Notes: generated by a model from the sequence alone, not told the origin. A stretch of DNA of 35,462 bases from AC-69 sp046728055 (GCA_046728055.1 JBKPDU010000116.1:1-35462), one strand, 5' to 3'. Positions 1-7,095 are shown, counted from the stretch's first letter. Numbers and translations: made by a program.

Positions 1-1205
1 CCGATGGCGTCGCGGTACTCCTTGACAGGCGTCGCGCTGTAGATCACGGAGCCCTTGGCCCCGAGGCCCGCGACGTACGCGGGCAGCCGGTACCGCTCGA
101 TGGCGGCGCCGCATCCCTCGGCCAGCGAGCGATGGAGGTCGTTCAGCTGTTCGTACACTTCTTTGGTGAGGACCTCGGTCAGCGCCGCTTTGGAGGCCGC
201 GAGCGTCAGCGGGTTCCCGTTGAACGTGCCCGCCATGTCCATCTCGCTGCTCAGAACCGGCTCGAACAGCTCCCTCGTCGCACCGATCCCCCCGCACGGC
301 AAGCCCCCACCGAGGGCCTTGGCCAGACAGACGATGTCGGGGGTGACCCCGAAGGCCTCGACGGCTCCGCCGTAGGCGATGGTGGCGCCGGTCTTGACCT
401 CGTCGAAGGCCAGGAACGCGCCGTGCCTGTGGAGCAGATCCTTCAGGCCTTGCAGGTAGCCGGGTTCGGGGAGGATGACCCCGCAGTTCATCATGGCCGG
501 CTCCACGATCATCCCCGCGACCTTCCCCTCGTTCTCGACCAGGGCCCGCTCCACCTCCCCCAGATCGTTGAACGGAACCACCCGTACCAGCTCTGCGAAG
601 GCCTGAGGAATCCCTGGCACCTGCGGGAGCGTCACCGGGTGCTCCCGGAGCCCGATGAGCTCGGGGTCGGGGATCACGGAGAACATCAGGGAGTCGTGGT
701 GCCCGTGATAGCTCCCCTCGATCTTGATCAGGAGGTCCCGACCGGTGACCGCCCGCATGAGTCGAACCGCCTCCAGGGTGGCCTCGGTTCCGGAGTTGCA
801 GAACCGCCACAGGGGAAGGCCGAACCGATCCATGAGGTTCTCGCCGACGACGTCGAGGTCCTTCGTCGGCTGGGCGAAGTGCGAGCCTCGACGGATCTGC
901 CGGTTCACCGCTTCGACGATCTTGGGGTGAGCGTGGCCGACCACCATGGCCCCGTAGCCAAGGTGGAAGTCGATGTACTCGTTGCCATCGATGTCCCAGA
1001 TCCGCGAGCCCTCGCCACGGTCGATGTAGATGGCATGTGGGGGCGAGTCCTGCCAGCTCGAGGCCACCCCGCCGGCCAAGGACCGCTCAACAACCTCGCG
1101 GTAGGCGATCGATGCCCGGTGCTTGGGCTCGAGCTTCCCTTCTTCTTGGGCGATCAGGTGATCCAACTTCTCGAGGTCCAGCTCGACGGTCTCTCTCACG
1201 GACAT
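1..1205 (-). CDS. Class III aminotransferase, GSA-aminomutase-like, 3' end cut by window edge
   Basis: PLP-dependent aminotransferase of the fold-type I, class III family. The first 401 residues are visible; the C-terminus lies outside the window. Seen: NSGTEATLEA (137-146, phosphate cup), YHGHHDS (166-172), FDEVKTG (267-273, with Asp268 for the pyridine nitrogen) and CLAKALGGGLPCGG (293-306), in which Lys296 is the expected Schiff-base lysine. The start is the ATG at 1205-1203, preceded by AGAGGAGG about 11 bases upstream. The layout resembles glutamate-1-semialdehyde 2,1-aminomutase (HemL). However, the extended N-terminus and divergent active-site surroundings also fit the broad group annotated as aspartate aminotransferase family protein, so I do not assign a substrate. 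No other haem gene is visible. Confidence 0.9.
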   Translation of the reverse strand, partial: MSVRETVELDLEKLDHLIAQEEGKLEPKHRASIAYREVVERSLAGGVASSWQDSPPHAIYIDRGEGSRIWDIDGNEYIDFHLGYGAMVVGHAHPKIVEAVNRQIRRGSHFAQPTKDLDVVGENLMDRFGLPLWRFCNSGTEATLEAVRLMRAVTGRDLLIKIEGSYHGHHDSLMFSVIPDPELIGLREHPVTLPQVPGIPQAFAELVRVVPFNDLGEVERALVENEGKVAGMIVEPAMMNCGVILPEPGYLQGLKDLLHRHGAFLAFDEVKTGATIAYGGAVEAFGVTPDIVCLAKALGGGLPCGGIGATRELFEPVLSSEMDMAGTFNGNPLTLAASKAALTEVLTKEVYEQLNDLHRSLAEGCGAAIERYRLPAYVAGLGAKGSVIYSATPVKEYRDAI

Positions 1206-1312
1206 CTCGCTCCGAGCCTCCTCTGGTTCGAACCTGATCTGTAGCTGTTTGAACGGCCATTCAAGTCCGATCCCCATGATACCGCTGCGTCAAGGTCGGA
1301 AAAGGCCGTTGC

Positions 1313-1318
1313 TACAAT
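1313..1318 (+). promoter_or_regulatory. Possible -10 element of the tRNA-His promoter
   Basis: TACAAT lies 13 bases before the tRNA-His 5' end and matches a sigma-70 type -10 box. I see no convincing -35 at the usual distance, only a weak GTCAAG near 1289-1294. Inference from position and sequence only. Confidence 0.35.
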
Positions 1319-1331
1319 CGCCGGTGAGCGT

Positions 1332-1409
1332 GGTGGCCGTAGCTCAATCGGTTAGAGCACCAGGTTGTGGTCCTGGGGGTTGGGGGTTCGAGTCCCCTCG
1401 GTCACCCCA
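1332..1409 (+). tRNA. tRNA-His (GTG anticodon)
   Basis: A full cloverleaf can be drawn. The acceptor stem pairs GTGGCCG (1333-1339) with CGGTCAC (1399-1405) with one G-T wobble. The anticodon stem-loop is CCAGG-TTGTGGT-CCTGG with GTG at 1367-1369, and the T loop is TTCGAGT. The extra 5' G at 1332 pairs with discriminator C at 1406, the G-1:C73 identity pair specific to bacterial tRNA-His. The 3' CCA is encoded at 1407-1409. Confidence 0.97.
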
Positions 1410-1446
1410 CGATTCACTACAGGCGCTTGGTATATTTCGCCCGCGC

Positions 1447-1520
1447 GGGCCTCTAGCTCAATCGGATAGAGCAACGGACTCTTAATCCGCAGGTTCCGGG
1501 TTCGAGTCCCGGGGGGCCCA
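1447..1520 (+). tRNA. tRNA-Lys (CTT anticodon)
   Basis: Acceptor GGGCCTC (1447-1453) pairs with GGGGCCC (1513-1519) with one T-G wobble; the discriminator is A1520. The anticodon loop CTCTTAA carries CTT at 1481-1483. The T stem-loop is CCGGG-TTCGAGT-CCCGG. The next bases are CCC, so the 3' CCA is not encoded, unlike the neighbouring tRNA-His. TATATT at 1431-1436 could serve as its own -10 box, otherwise it is cotranscribed with tRNA-His 37 bases upstream. Confidence 0.97.
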
Positions 1521-1861
1521 CCCTCCTACCGCGCGGCTTTGCTCCGTCTGGCCGAGGAACCAGGGCACGTCTGGGGCGAATTTGGGGCGACTCGAATGGG
1601 CGGCGCCGTCGTTCCGGACATCGTTGAGGTTCGCACGATACCGAGGGGCGCTCCCGCGAGCCTGGCGCGACACAGTCCAGTCCGTCGGGAAGCCGTGGTT
1701 CTGTCGAGGCCCTTGCAGTCGATCAGGCAATAGCCGCCGATCGGCTCCTTGGTCCTCGGAGACTGGCCGTCAGAGCTCAGACCCTTTCCGCCGTGAACTT
1801 GGACAACCTTCGCGTCGCTCATCGGGCGCAGACGCGAGCTCGCTCTTGGCAGCCTCGGTCG
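1521..1861. other. 341-base stretch downstream of tRNA-Lys with no recognised gene
   Basis: Several short open frames of 60-100 codons exist on both strands, but none has a ribosome binding site, a recognisable motif or a family-like composition. One minus-strand frame simply reads the tRNA backwards. There is no direct repeat of the tRNA 3' end that I can see, so the idea of an integration scar stays unsupported. The stretch ends at the stop codon of the SDR gene. Confidence 0.5.
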
Positions 1862-2653
1862 CTAGTCATCCAGACTTCCCATGGTCAAATTGACGGTCGT
1901 TCCCGTCATCCCGCTCGCCTGATCCGAAGCCATGAAGACCGCCGTGTTTGCCATCTCCTCGAGTGTCATGAGCCGTCGTGGGTGGGTCCTGCTCGCGAGC
2001 AATTCAAGCCACTGTTCCCACGTCATTCCCGATGCCTTGGCGCGAGGCTCGTAGGCTTCCTTGATCGTGCGTGACTCCGGCAGGCCCTGTGGTCGCAGAC
2101 CGACCACGCGAATGCCCTGAGGTGCGAGCTCGGCGGATAGATCCCGAGTGAGTGCTTCCTTGGCGGCCTGCGCCGGGCCGTAGCCTCCCACCAACGGGAG
2201 GCCAATCCGCGAGTGAAGTGCGGTCACGGTCATGATCACGCCCGATTTGTTCGCGACCATCCGCCGGGCCGCCAGGCGTGCGGTCAGGAAGTACGACCTC
2301 GTGTAGGCCGCGATCGGCTGGGAGAACTGCTCGATATCCAGCTCGATCAGAGGGACACCCACAATCTTCGCATTCGGGATGCCGACAGCGTTGAACGAGA
2401 TATCGACGCGGCCCGCCTTGTCGATCACGGACTGCAGATGCTCGTCCACAGCCCGCTCGTCGAGAGCGTCGACCCCCGCCGCCTCGGCGGATCCGCCGGC
2501 GGAAACGACTTCCTTGGTGACAACTTCGACGGGTGCCAGTTGGCGCCCGGTCAGAAACAGCTTGGCCCCCTCAGACCCAAAGGCGCGCGCGACAGCACCG
2601 CCGGTCGCGCCAGCGGCTCCGTAGATCACCGCAACCTTGTCCTTCAGCATCAT
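1862..2653 (-). CDS. SDR-family protein with a degenerate YxxxK motif
   Basis: Short-chain dehydrogenase/reductase fold, 263 residues, a normal length for classical SDRs. Seen: a glycine-rich nucleotide-binding loop GAAGATGGA (12-20), the NAVG segment (88-91), and an active-site region GGYGPAQAAKEAL (156-168). In classical SDRs the catalytic pair is Tyr-x3-Lys; here Tyr158 is followed at +4 by Gln162, and the nearest lysine is Lys165. The C-terminus keeps the usual substrate-loop and MTGTTVNLTMG ending. The start chosen is the ATG at 2653-2651, preceded by AAAGGAG at good spacing; a longer frame upstream lacks such a site. It is divergent from the sigma factor gene. NAD(P)-dependent oxidoreduction is likely for the family, but the missing lysine makes activity uncertain; the substrate is unknown. 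Confidence 0.88.
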   Translation of the reverse strand: MMLKDKVAVIYGAAGATGGAVARAFGSEGAKLFLTGRQLAPVEVVTKEVVSAGGSAEAAGVDALDERAVDEHLQSVIDKAGRVDISFNAVGIPNAKIVGVPLIELDIEQFSQPIAAYTRSYFLTARLAARRMVANKSGVIMTVTALHSRIGLPLVGGYGPAQAAKEALTRDLSAELAPQGIRVVGLRPQGLPESRTIKEAYEPRAKASGMTWEQWLELLASRTHPRRLMTLEEMANTAVFMASDQASGMTGTTVNLTMGSLDD

Positions 2654-2812
2654 CGCTGGCTCCTTTCGCCATCCGTCGACGCCTGCCAGCGTGCGACCCG
2701 TCGACGATGCAGACGCCACGACATCGGGAAAGTGGGCGTCCACCGACCGCCCAGTTCGCTCCTCGGCCGGCGTCTATACACGTGTGGACAAGGAGAGCGG
2801 GAGACGTGAGGC

Positions 2813-3832
2813 TTGGGTGGAGTGGAGACAGCCGACCTGATTACCAGGGCGCGGGCTGGGGACGGGGAGGCGTTCCGAGAGCTGACCGAGCCGTACCGTC
2901 GGGAGCTCCAGCTGCACTGCTACCGGATGCTCGGATCCTTCCAGGACGCCGAGGACGCCGTCCAGGACACGCTGCTGACAGCCTGGCAAGGCCTCGCAGG
3001 GTTCGAGGGACGCGCCTCGATCCGCACGTGGCTCTACCGGATCGCCACGAACCGGTGCCTCAGCGCGCGTCGCTCGGCCAGCCGACGCCCGGCCAAGGAG
3101 TGGGACATCCCCCAGGTTGAACCGCCCGAGCCGACCCGGCTCGGCGAAGTCGTCTGGCTCGAGCCATTCCCGGACACCCTCCTGGAGGGTGCGATCGACG
3201 CGCCGCTGGGGCCGGAAGCTCGCTACGAGCAGACCGAATCGATCTCCCTGGCGTTCGTGACCGCACTGCAGGTCCTGCCCCCTCGCCAGCTCGCTGTGCT
3301 GATCCTGCGCGACGTCCTCGGATTCCACGCGAACGAGGTGGCCGACATGCTCGACTCGACGGTCGAGTCGGTCAACAGCGCCCTCAAACGGGCCCGCGCC
3401 AGTCTGCAGCGCCGGCTTCAGCCGACCGGCGACCGCGAACCGCCTCCCGCTCCCGACTCACCCTCCGAGCAGCAGCTCGTGGCGAAGTTCGTCACCGCGT
3501 GGGAGTCCGCCGATCTCGACGCGCTGGTGGCCCTTCTGACGGACGACGTCTTCGTCTCGATGCCACCGATGACCTTCGAATACGAGGGCCGTGACGTCGC
3601 GGCCCGCTTCTGCGCCAGCATCTTCCGCTCGAGCCGGAGGTTCGACCTCGTGCCGACGCGAGCCAACGGTCAGCCGGCGTTCGGGGCGTACCTACGCGCC
3701 CCAACCGGCATCCGCCACGGGACCGGCCTCTACGTCCTGACCCTCGCCGGCGACCGGATCTGTGCCATGACCCGCTTCGACAACAGCGTGCTCCCATGGT
3801 TCGGGCTACCGCGATCGCTCCCGAGCCGATAG
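2813..3832 (+). CDS. ECF sigma factor, SigG-like, with C-terminal SnoaL-like domain
   Basis: RNA polymerase sigma-70 factor of the extracytoplasmic-function class, about 339 residues. The sigma-2 region (about 7-85) contains HCYRMLGSFQDAEDAVQDT and RTWLYRIATN. The sigma-4 helix-turn-helix (about 152-203) contains LPPRQLAVLILRDVLGF and VNSALKRARASL. Residues about 215-330 form a SnoaL/NTF2-like domain (FVTAWESADLDALVALLTDDV). This architecture is that of the SigG/TIGR02960-type ECF group, in which the C-terminal domain modulates activity instead of a separate anti-sigma factor; none is visible here. The start is uncertain: TTG at 2813 has GGGAG 9 bases upstream, while GTG at 2822 has a weaker GTGAGG. 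The target promoters are unknown; the divergent SDR gene is a natural candidate. Confidence 0.92.
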   Translation: MGGVETADLITRARAGDGEAFRELTEPYRRELQLHCYRMLGSFQDAEDAVQDTLLTAWQGLAGFEGRASIRTWLYRIATNRCLSARRSASRRPAKEWDIPQVEPPEPTRLGEVVWLEPFPDTLLEGAIDAPLGPEARYEQTESISLAFVTALQVLPPRQLAVLILRDVLGFHANEVADMLDSTVESVNSALKRARASLQRRLQPTGDREPPPAPDSPSEQQLVAKFVTAWESADLDALVALLTDDVFVSMPPMTFEYEGRDVAARFCASIFRSSRRFDLVPTRANGQPAFGAYLRAPTGIRHGTGLYVLTLAGDRICAMTRFDNSVLPWFGLPRSLPSR

Positions 3833-4010
3833 CCAGCTATCCGATGCTCTCGGTCGAGAACGCGTACAGGGCCGAGCTAGTCGATGTCGTCGTGGATAGG
3901 AGAAGACTCAGGTCAGGAGCAAACCCACCTCATCAAGACCGTCGCCAGGACCCGCTGAGGGCCGGTCGCCGGCATCGAGACCCAGGGCGACGGTTCACCA
4001 GGCCGGTCGA

Positions 4011-4328
4011 TCAGACCGGCCCTGCATGGCCAATACTCCCCCGGTGGTAGTCCGCTCCGTCACCACGTCGCGTTGAGGCGAGACCGATCGCGTCCCTGGG
4101 TCGATTCCAAGACGCCCGGTCCCGATGAAGTGGGGAATCTCCCTCTGGTCTCCGCGTGGCCCGCTGCGGAACCGACGCGAGTGCGAGCCGCACCGGCTGA
4201 TAGTTGCACTCACCGAGCGCCGACGCGCTCGCGGCAAGATCGACGGCGAGCTGCTCGGTCGGGATCGGCCCGACGGCTCCATGGAAGTTCGTACAGACGA
4301 TGATCCACGTATCTCGTTGTGAGCTCAT
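4011..4328 (-). CDS. Small hypothetical protein
   Basis: A 105-codon frame whose first half looks like real protein: DTWIIVCTNFHGAVGP (6-21) followed by an alanine-rich helix and CNYQPVRLAL. The ATG at 4328-4326 has GGAAGGG at about 9 bases spacing. The second half is arginine and proline rich with no secondary-structure pattern, so the true C-terminus may lie in another frame or the gene may be decayed. I do not recognise the family and assign no function. If this call is wrong, 3833-4548 is a non-coding stretch of about 700 bases. Confidence 0.42.
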   Translation of the reverse strand: MSSQRDTWIIVCTNFHGAVGPIPTEQLAVDLAASASALGECNYQPVRLALASVPQRATRRPEGDSPLHRDRASWNRPRDAIGLASTRRGDGADYHRGSIGHAGPV

Positions 4329-4548
4329 CGTCGATCGCCCTTCCGCAAGCGCCTCTGGACTCGTCAACTCCACAACGACTCCCTAAGGTGTCTCAGTCGC
4401 CGCTCCGATGGACCACCCGCGGATCGGCCTGTCGATGCTGAGGACGCTCGTGATCCGCCTTCGCGAGGTCGAGCAGAGGATCGATGCGTAGATGGCATCA
4501 TGATGGTTGAGTTCGTCCGACAACTGGATTCGGGCGTTGGGAGGATCG

Positions 4549-4854
4549 ATGAGAGAGCCACTGATCTCGATGACCGACATCCCCTCGGAGGGGACGGTGA
4601 CTGTCGACCTCCTGGGGCGGGAGGTTCTGGTGATGATGCTGAACGGAAGGCCGCGAGCCTACCTCAACGTCTGCATGCATCACGGTGGGCCGCTGTCGCT
4701 GGAAGGCGACACGTTCGCCTGTACGTGGCACAACTCTCGGTACGACGCGCGATCGGGTCGCGCGCTTTCGGGCCCGGTTCGGCCGGATGCACGACTGATC
4801 ATGCTCCCCACACGTGTCGAGGACGGCGTCCTGACCTACGTCTACGAGGAGTGA
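4549..4854 (+). CDS. Rieske-type [2Fe-2S] ferredoxin-like protein
   Basis: A 101-residue single-domain Rieske protein, probably a soluble cytoplasmic electron carrier or an unattached oxygenase ferredoxin. Both cluster-binding boxes are present: Cys42-Met-His44 and Cys58-Thr-Trp-His61. Two Cys and two His are the ligands expected for the family. The 13-residue spacing between the boxes is short but workable. The ATG at 4549 has TTGGGAGG 4 bases before it; an earlier in-frame ATG at 4507 lacks a good site. There is no signal peptide or membrane anchor, unlike the Rieske subunit of bc complexes. Only 29 bases separate it from the cNMP-binding gene, so the two are likely cotranscribed. No oxygenase large subunit is visible nearby. 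Confidence 0.85.
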   Translation: MREPLISMTDIPSEGTVTVDLLGREVLVMMLNGRPRAYLNVCMHHGGPLSLEGDTFACTWHNSRYDARSGRALSGPVRPDARLIMLPTRVEDGVLTYVYEE

Positions 4855-4883
4855 CCGAGCAGACAATCAGCGCGGGAGACTTC

Positions 4884-5351
4884 ATGGAACCCACCAATAT
4901 CCCGATTGAACGGAACTGGATGCAGGAACTCCCTCCGGACGTCCTCAGGCTTCGGCGGATCACCTTCTTCCGATACTTGACCGATGCCGATCTCTCACGG
5001 CTCGCTCGCATCGCCCGTCGCCGCTCGTTTGCGGCCGGAGAGACGATGGTGGAGAAGGGCTCGGACCGGGGCGGGTTGTTCGTGATCCTCTCGGGCGCGG
5101 CGGAGGTCGAGACGGGAGCCGCGGTCCACGCGCTCGGACCCGGAGACTTCTTCGGCGAGTTGGCACTGCTTGCCGGGTCGCGCCGAACCGCGACGGTTCG
5201 TGCGACGCAACCCGTCGAGGCGATGGTCGTCGAGACGATGGCATTCCGCCCGTTCCTGATCGAGAACCCGAGCGTCGCCGTGACCCTTTTGGAAGGAGTG
5301 GCCGACAGGCTGAACGAAGCGCAGGAGCGGCTCGACTCCGACCGGGAGTAG
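4884..5351 (+). CDS. Stand-alone cyclic-nucleotide-binding (cNMP) domain protein
   Basis: A 155-residue protein that is essentially one cNMP-binding beta-barrel. Seen: LFVILSGAAEVE (65-76) and the phosphate-binding cassette FFGELALLAGSRRTATV (89-105). It retains Gly91-Glu92, Arg101 and Thr102, the residues that contact the cyclic phosphate and ribose in cAMP receptors. A short C-helix follows (VTLLEGVADRLNEAQERL), but there is no DNA-binding HTH, channel or kinase domain. It therefore looks like a binding-only sensor or adaptor. GGGAG lies just upstream of the ATG at 4884. It follows the Rieske gene by 29 bases. Two class III cyclase genes at 8827-11946 are possible sources of ligand; that link is inference. 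Confidence 0.87.
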   Translation: MEPTNIPIERNWMQELPPDVLRLRRITFFRYLTDADLSRLARIARRRSFAAGETMVEKGSDRGGLFVILSGAAEVETGAAVHALGPGDFFGELALLAGSRRTATVRATQPVEAMVVETMAFRPFLIENPSVAVTLLEGVADRLNEAQERLDSDRE

Positions 5352-5596
5352 CGGTAAGGCTGCGTCAAGGAAAGCCGACATAGCCCGGGGGCTTCGGCCG
5401 AGGCAACGATGCTTTACACAATTGGCCGAGTGAGCCGCGTCTTCAGATGCTCAACGACGTGGAGCGACTAGCGGATCGCTCGCGACGCCAAAACAGTGTC
5501 ACACGGAAGCCGCCTGGCTCGTCATCTTGTCGAGAGCACATAACCGAGCCAGAGGAGAGCGACTCAAGCCCGTCAGGGAGCACAGGAGAAGAAGTC
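5352..5596. other. 245-base intergenic region before the membrane/cupredoxin gene
   Basis: There is no gene here with a start signal. TTTACACAATTGGCC around 5413-5427 is AT-richer than its surroundings and could hold promoter elements, but I cannot fix a -35/-10 pair. No clear terminator hairpin with a T-run follows the cNMP gene. Confidence 0.3.
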
Positions 5597-6556
5597 ATGA
5601 ACGGTTCGACCCGTGTGGATCGCCGACCGAGCAGTCGGATCGGCGATGGGATCTCGACGACGGCCTCACGATCCCCCGACCGGCCGGCCCGAGGCTGGAT
5701 GCTGAGCCGCCGGCGCCTGGAAGCCATGGATAACAGCGTTCGAGAGAGGCTTGCTCCACTCGGTCCCCGGCTTCTGCAGTTCTCGCTCGGGATCGTCTTC
5801 GTCTGGTTCGGCATGCTCAAGGTGGTGAACGCGTCCGCCGTCGGGGGACTCGTGGTCGCCACCGTCCCGTTCGCCGACGCCGCCTGGTTCGTTCCCACCC
5901 TTGGCGTGCTCGAAGTGGCGATGGGCCTGGCCTTCGTCAGCGGACGGTTCCTCCGCCTGGTGCTCCCGGTCTTCGCGCTCCACATGGCAGGGACGTTCCT
6001 CGTGCTACCGATGCTTCCCGACGTCGCCTTCGAGCAGGACAACCCGCTGATGCTCTCCGTCGTCGGTGAGTTCGTCGTCAAGAACCTCGTCCTGCTCTCG
6101 GCCGGCATCGTCGTGTCGTCTGGCGCCAACCGCCCTCGTCCGCGGAACCAAACACCAAGACAGCTGTCGAGACGCGTCGACAGACGAAAGGAGCGAGCCA
6201 TGACAGGGCGAAGGATGATCGTGTGGATCCTGACGGTGACCGCGCTTTCGCTCGCCGCATCGGCGTGCGGCTCGGACGACCAGGTCGACGTGAGCGCGTT
6301 GGCCGAGGGGTCTGCGATCGTCGTCCGCGACTACGAGTTCGAGCCGGCCGCCGCTACAGTGAAGGTCGGCGACACAGTCACGTGGGTCTGGGAAGGCACT
6401 GCGCCGCACAACGTCGTGGGCGAGGGCTTCAAGAGCGCCGATCAGAGCTCGGGCACGTTTCGACACACCTTCGATCGCCCCGGCACGTACGAGTACGGAT
6501 GCACCATCCATCCCGGCATGGACGGCAGCGTGATCGTGACTGAGGCGTCGAAGTGA
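5597..6556 (+). CDS. YkgB/DoxX-like membrane protein, frame continuous with the downstream cupredoxin
   Basis: Residues about 55-176 are a four-helix membrane protein resembling the DUF417/YkgB group within the DoxX-like superfamily: LQFSLGIVFVWFGMLKVVNA (60-79), VPTLGVLEVAMGLAFVSGR, LVLPVFALHMAGTFLVLPML and VGEFVVKNLVLLSAGIVV (156-173). RclC/YkgB homologues are linked to reactive-chlorine resistance. The start ATG at 5597 has AGGAG 8 bases upstream. The frame has no stop after the last helix: it runs through an arginine-rich linker (179-200) straight into the cupredoxin lipoprotein, giving a 319-residue theoretical product. A one-base shift would end this gene at a TGA overlapping the next ATG (ATGA), the usual operon arrangement. 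A lost stop or an assembly indel is therefore as likely as a true fusion. Confidence 0.75.
   Translation: MNGSTRVDRRPSSRIGDGISTTASRSPDRPARGWMLSRRRLEAMDNSVRERLAPLGPRLLQFSLGIVFVWFGMLKVVNASAVGGLVVATVPFADAAWFVPTLGVLEVAMGLAFVSGRFLRLVLPVFALHMAGTFLVLPMLPDVAFEQDNPLMLSVVGEFVVKNLVLLSAGIVVSSGANRPRPRNQTPRQLSRRVDRRKERAMTGRRMIVWILTVTALSLAASACGSDDQVDVSALAEGSAIVVRDYEFEPAAATVKVGDTVTWVWEGTAPHNVVGEGFKSADQSSGTFRHTFDRPGTYEYGCTIHPGMDGSVIVTEASK
6187..6193 (+). promoter_or_regulatory. Strong internal ribosome binding site for the cupredoxin
   Basis: AAAGGAG sits 6 bases before the ATG at 6200, inside the open frame of the upstream membrane protein. It is followed directly by a complete lipoprotein signal peptide, which argues that the cupredoxin is translated independently even if read-through also occurs. 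Confidence 0.7.
6200..6556 (+). CDS. Cupredoxin (plastocyanin-like) lipoprotein
   Basis: A 118-residue blue-copper protein, predicted to be exported and lipid-anchored. The signal peptide is positively charged MTGRRM, then a hydrophobic stretch IVWILTVTALSLAASA and Cys23 in a lipobox-like context. The mature domain has DYEFEPAAATVKVGDTVTW (44-62), the usual first strands. The type 1 copper ligands are all visible: His70 (in APHNV), Cys101, His104 and Met107 (in GCTIHPGM). It should carry electrons outside the membrane. It begins inside the frame of the YkgB-like gene with its own ribosome binding site. The pairing with a DoxX-like membrane protein and a nearby Rieske protein suggests a redox or oxidant-defence role, which is inference. 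Confidence 0.88.
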   Translation: MTGRRMIVWILTVTALSLAASACGSDDQVDVSALAEGSAIVVRDYEFEPAAATVKVGDTVTWVWEGTAPHNVVGEGFKSADQSSGTFRHTFDRPGTYEYGCTIHPGMDGSVIVTEASK

Positions 6557-6604
6557 GCGGAATTGGTGTCGTAGGCCGCCCCAGGGTTGGACCGAGGCCT
6601 CAGC

Positions 6605-7095
6605 TCATCGATGACTTCGATTAGGAGATCCAGTGAGAAGGGCTATCCATCCGCCCCCAGTCCACAGGAAGGGACCTAGTTTCAGGAGTCCGAGTCCAGG
6701 GGAGACGCCCCCTGCGGCAAGTGCGGCCGCGCCGGCGTAGAGGAGCCAGATGAGCGAGCTCGGGCTCCGTTCGGCCCTTCCCGATTGAAGACATGAAGAA
6801 GCCGGCCGGGAACAGGATCGCCGCGAGCGGCACGCGGCTTCGCGCGAGCACTCCCTGGAATCCGCTCAGATCGGCCGCGTCCGCCAGGACCTGACAAATG
6901 AGGGCCGCGATCACCCGCACGCCGGCGTGCGCGTGGCCGGCCCTGGCGAACGCTCTCTGGAACGGCGTCATCGGGACCCGCCCACGGACGACCCGCAGCA
7001 TGAACGTGCCTCCGTACTCGACCGCCACGATCGCGAGAAGCAAGATCCCCGAAGTCGACCGGGCGTCCTCGGACAGGGGCGAGCTCGCCGCTCAC
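6605..7095 (-). pseudogene. Small integral membrane protein gene broken by two single-base shifts
   Basis: The GTG at 7095-7093 overlaps the stop of the upstream gene by 4 bases (GTGA), implying translational coupling. Reading from it gives MSGELA, then the family-like sequence resumes in another frame as LSEDARSTSGILLLAIV. Next come VEYGGTFMLRVVRG, MTPFQRAFARAGHAHAGV, a helix (VIAALICQVLADAADLSG) and PLAAILFPAGFFMSSIGKG. A second shift is needed near 6760-6775 to reach SSLIWLLYAGAAALAAGG, a clear last helix. Both shifts are one extra base; the first falls in a G run at 7076-7079. The restored product would have about four membrane helices. I recall similar hypothetical proteins in actinobacteria but cannot name a function. 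It is either a young pseudogene or an assembly artefact. Confidence 0.6.

Noticed and set aside
132..1244. A 370-codon plus-strand frame across the aminotransferase gene
   Set aside because: The minus strand carries a complete set of PLP-enzyme motifs and a ribosome binding site; the plus frame has none and is an antisense shadow.
1482..1822. Short minus-strand frames that might be an integrase end beside tRNA-Lys
   Set aside because: One reads the tRNA backwards; none shows tyrosine-recombinase residues, a ribosome binding site or a flanking direct repeat.
2673..2706. Direct repeat CCGTCGACG between the SDR and sigma genes
   Set aside because: Only two 9-base copies 25 bases apart in GC-rich DNA; too weak to call an operator.
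5447..5596. N-terminal extension of the YkgB-like gene from ATG 5447
   Set aside because: The added 50 residues are polar and unstructured, and only the ATG at 5597 has a well-spaced AGGAG.
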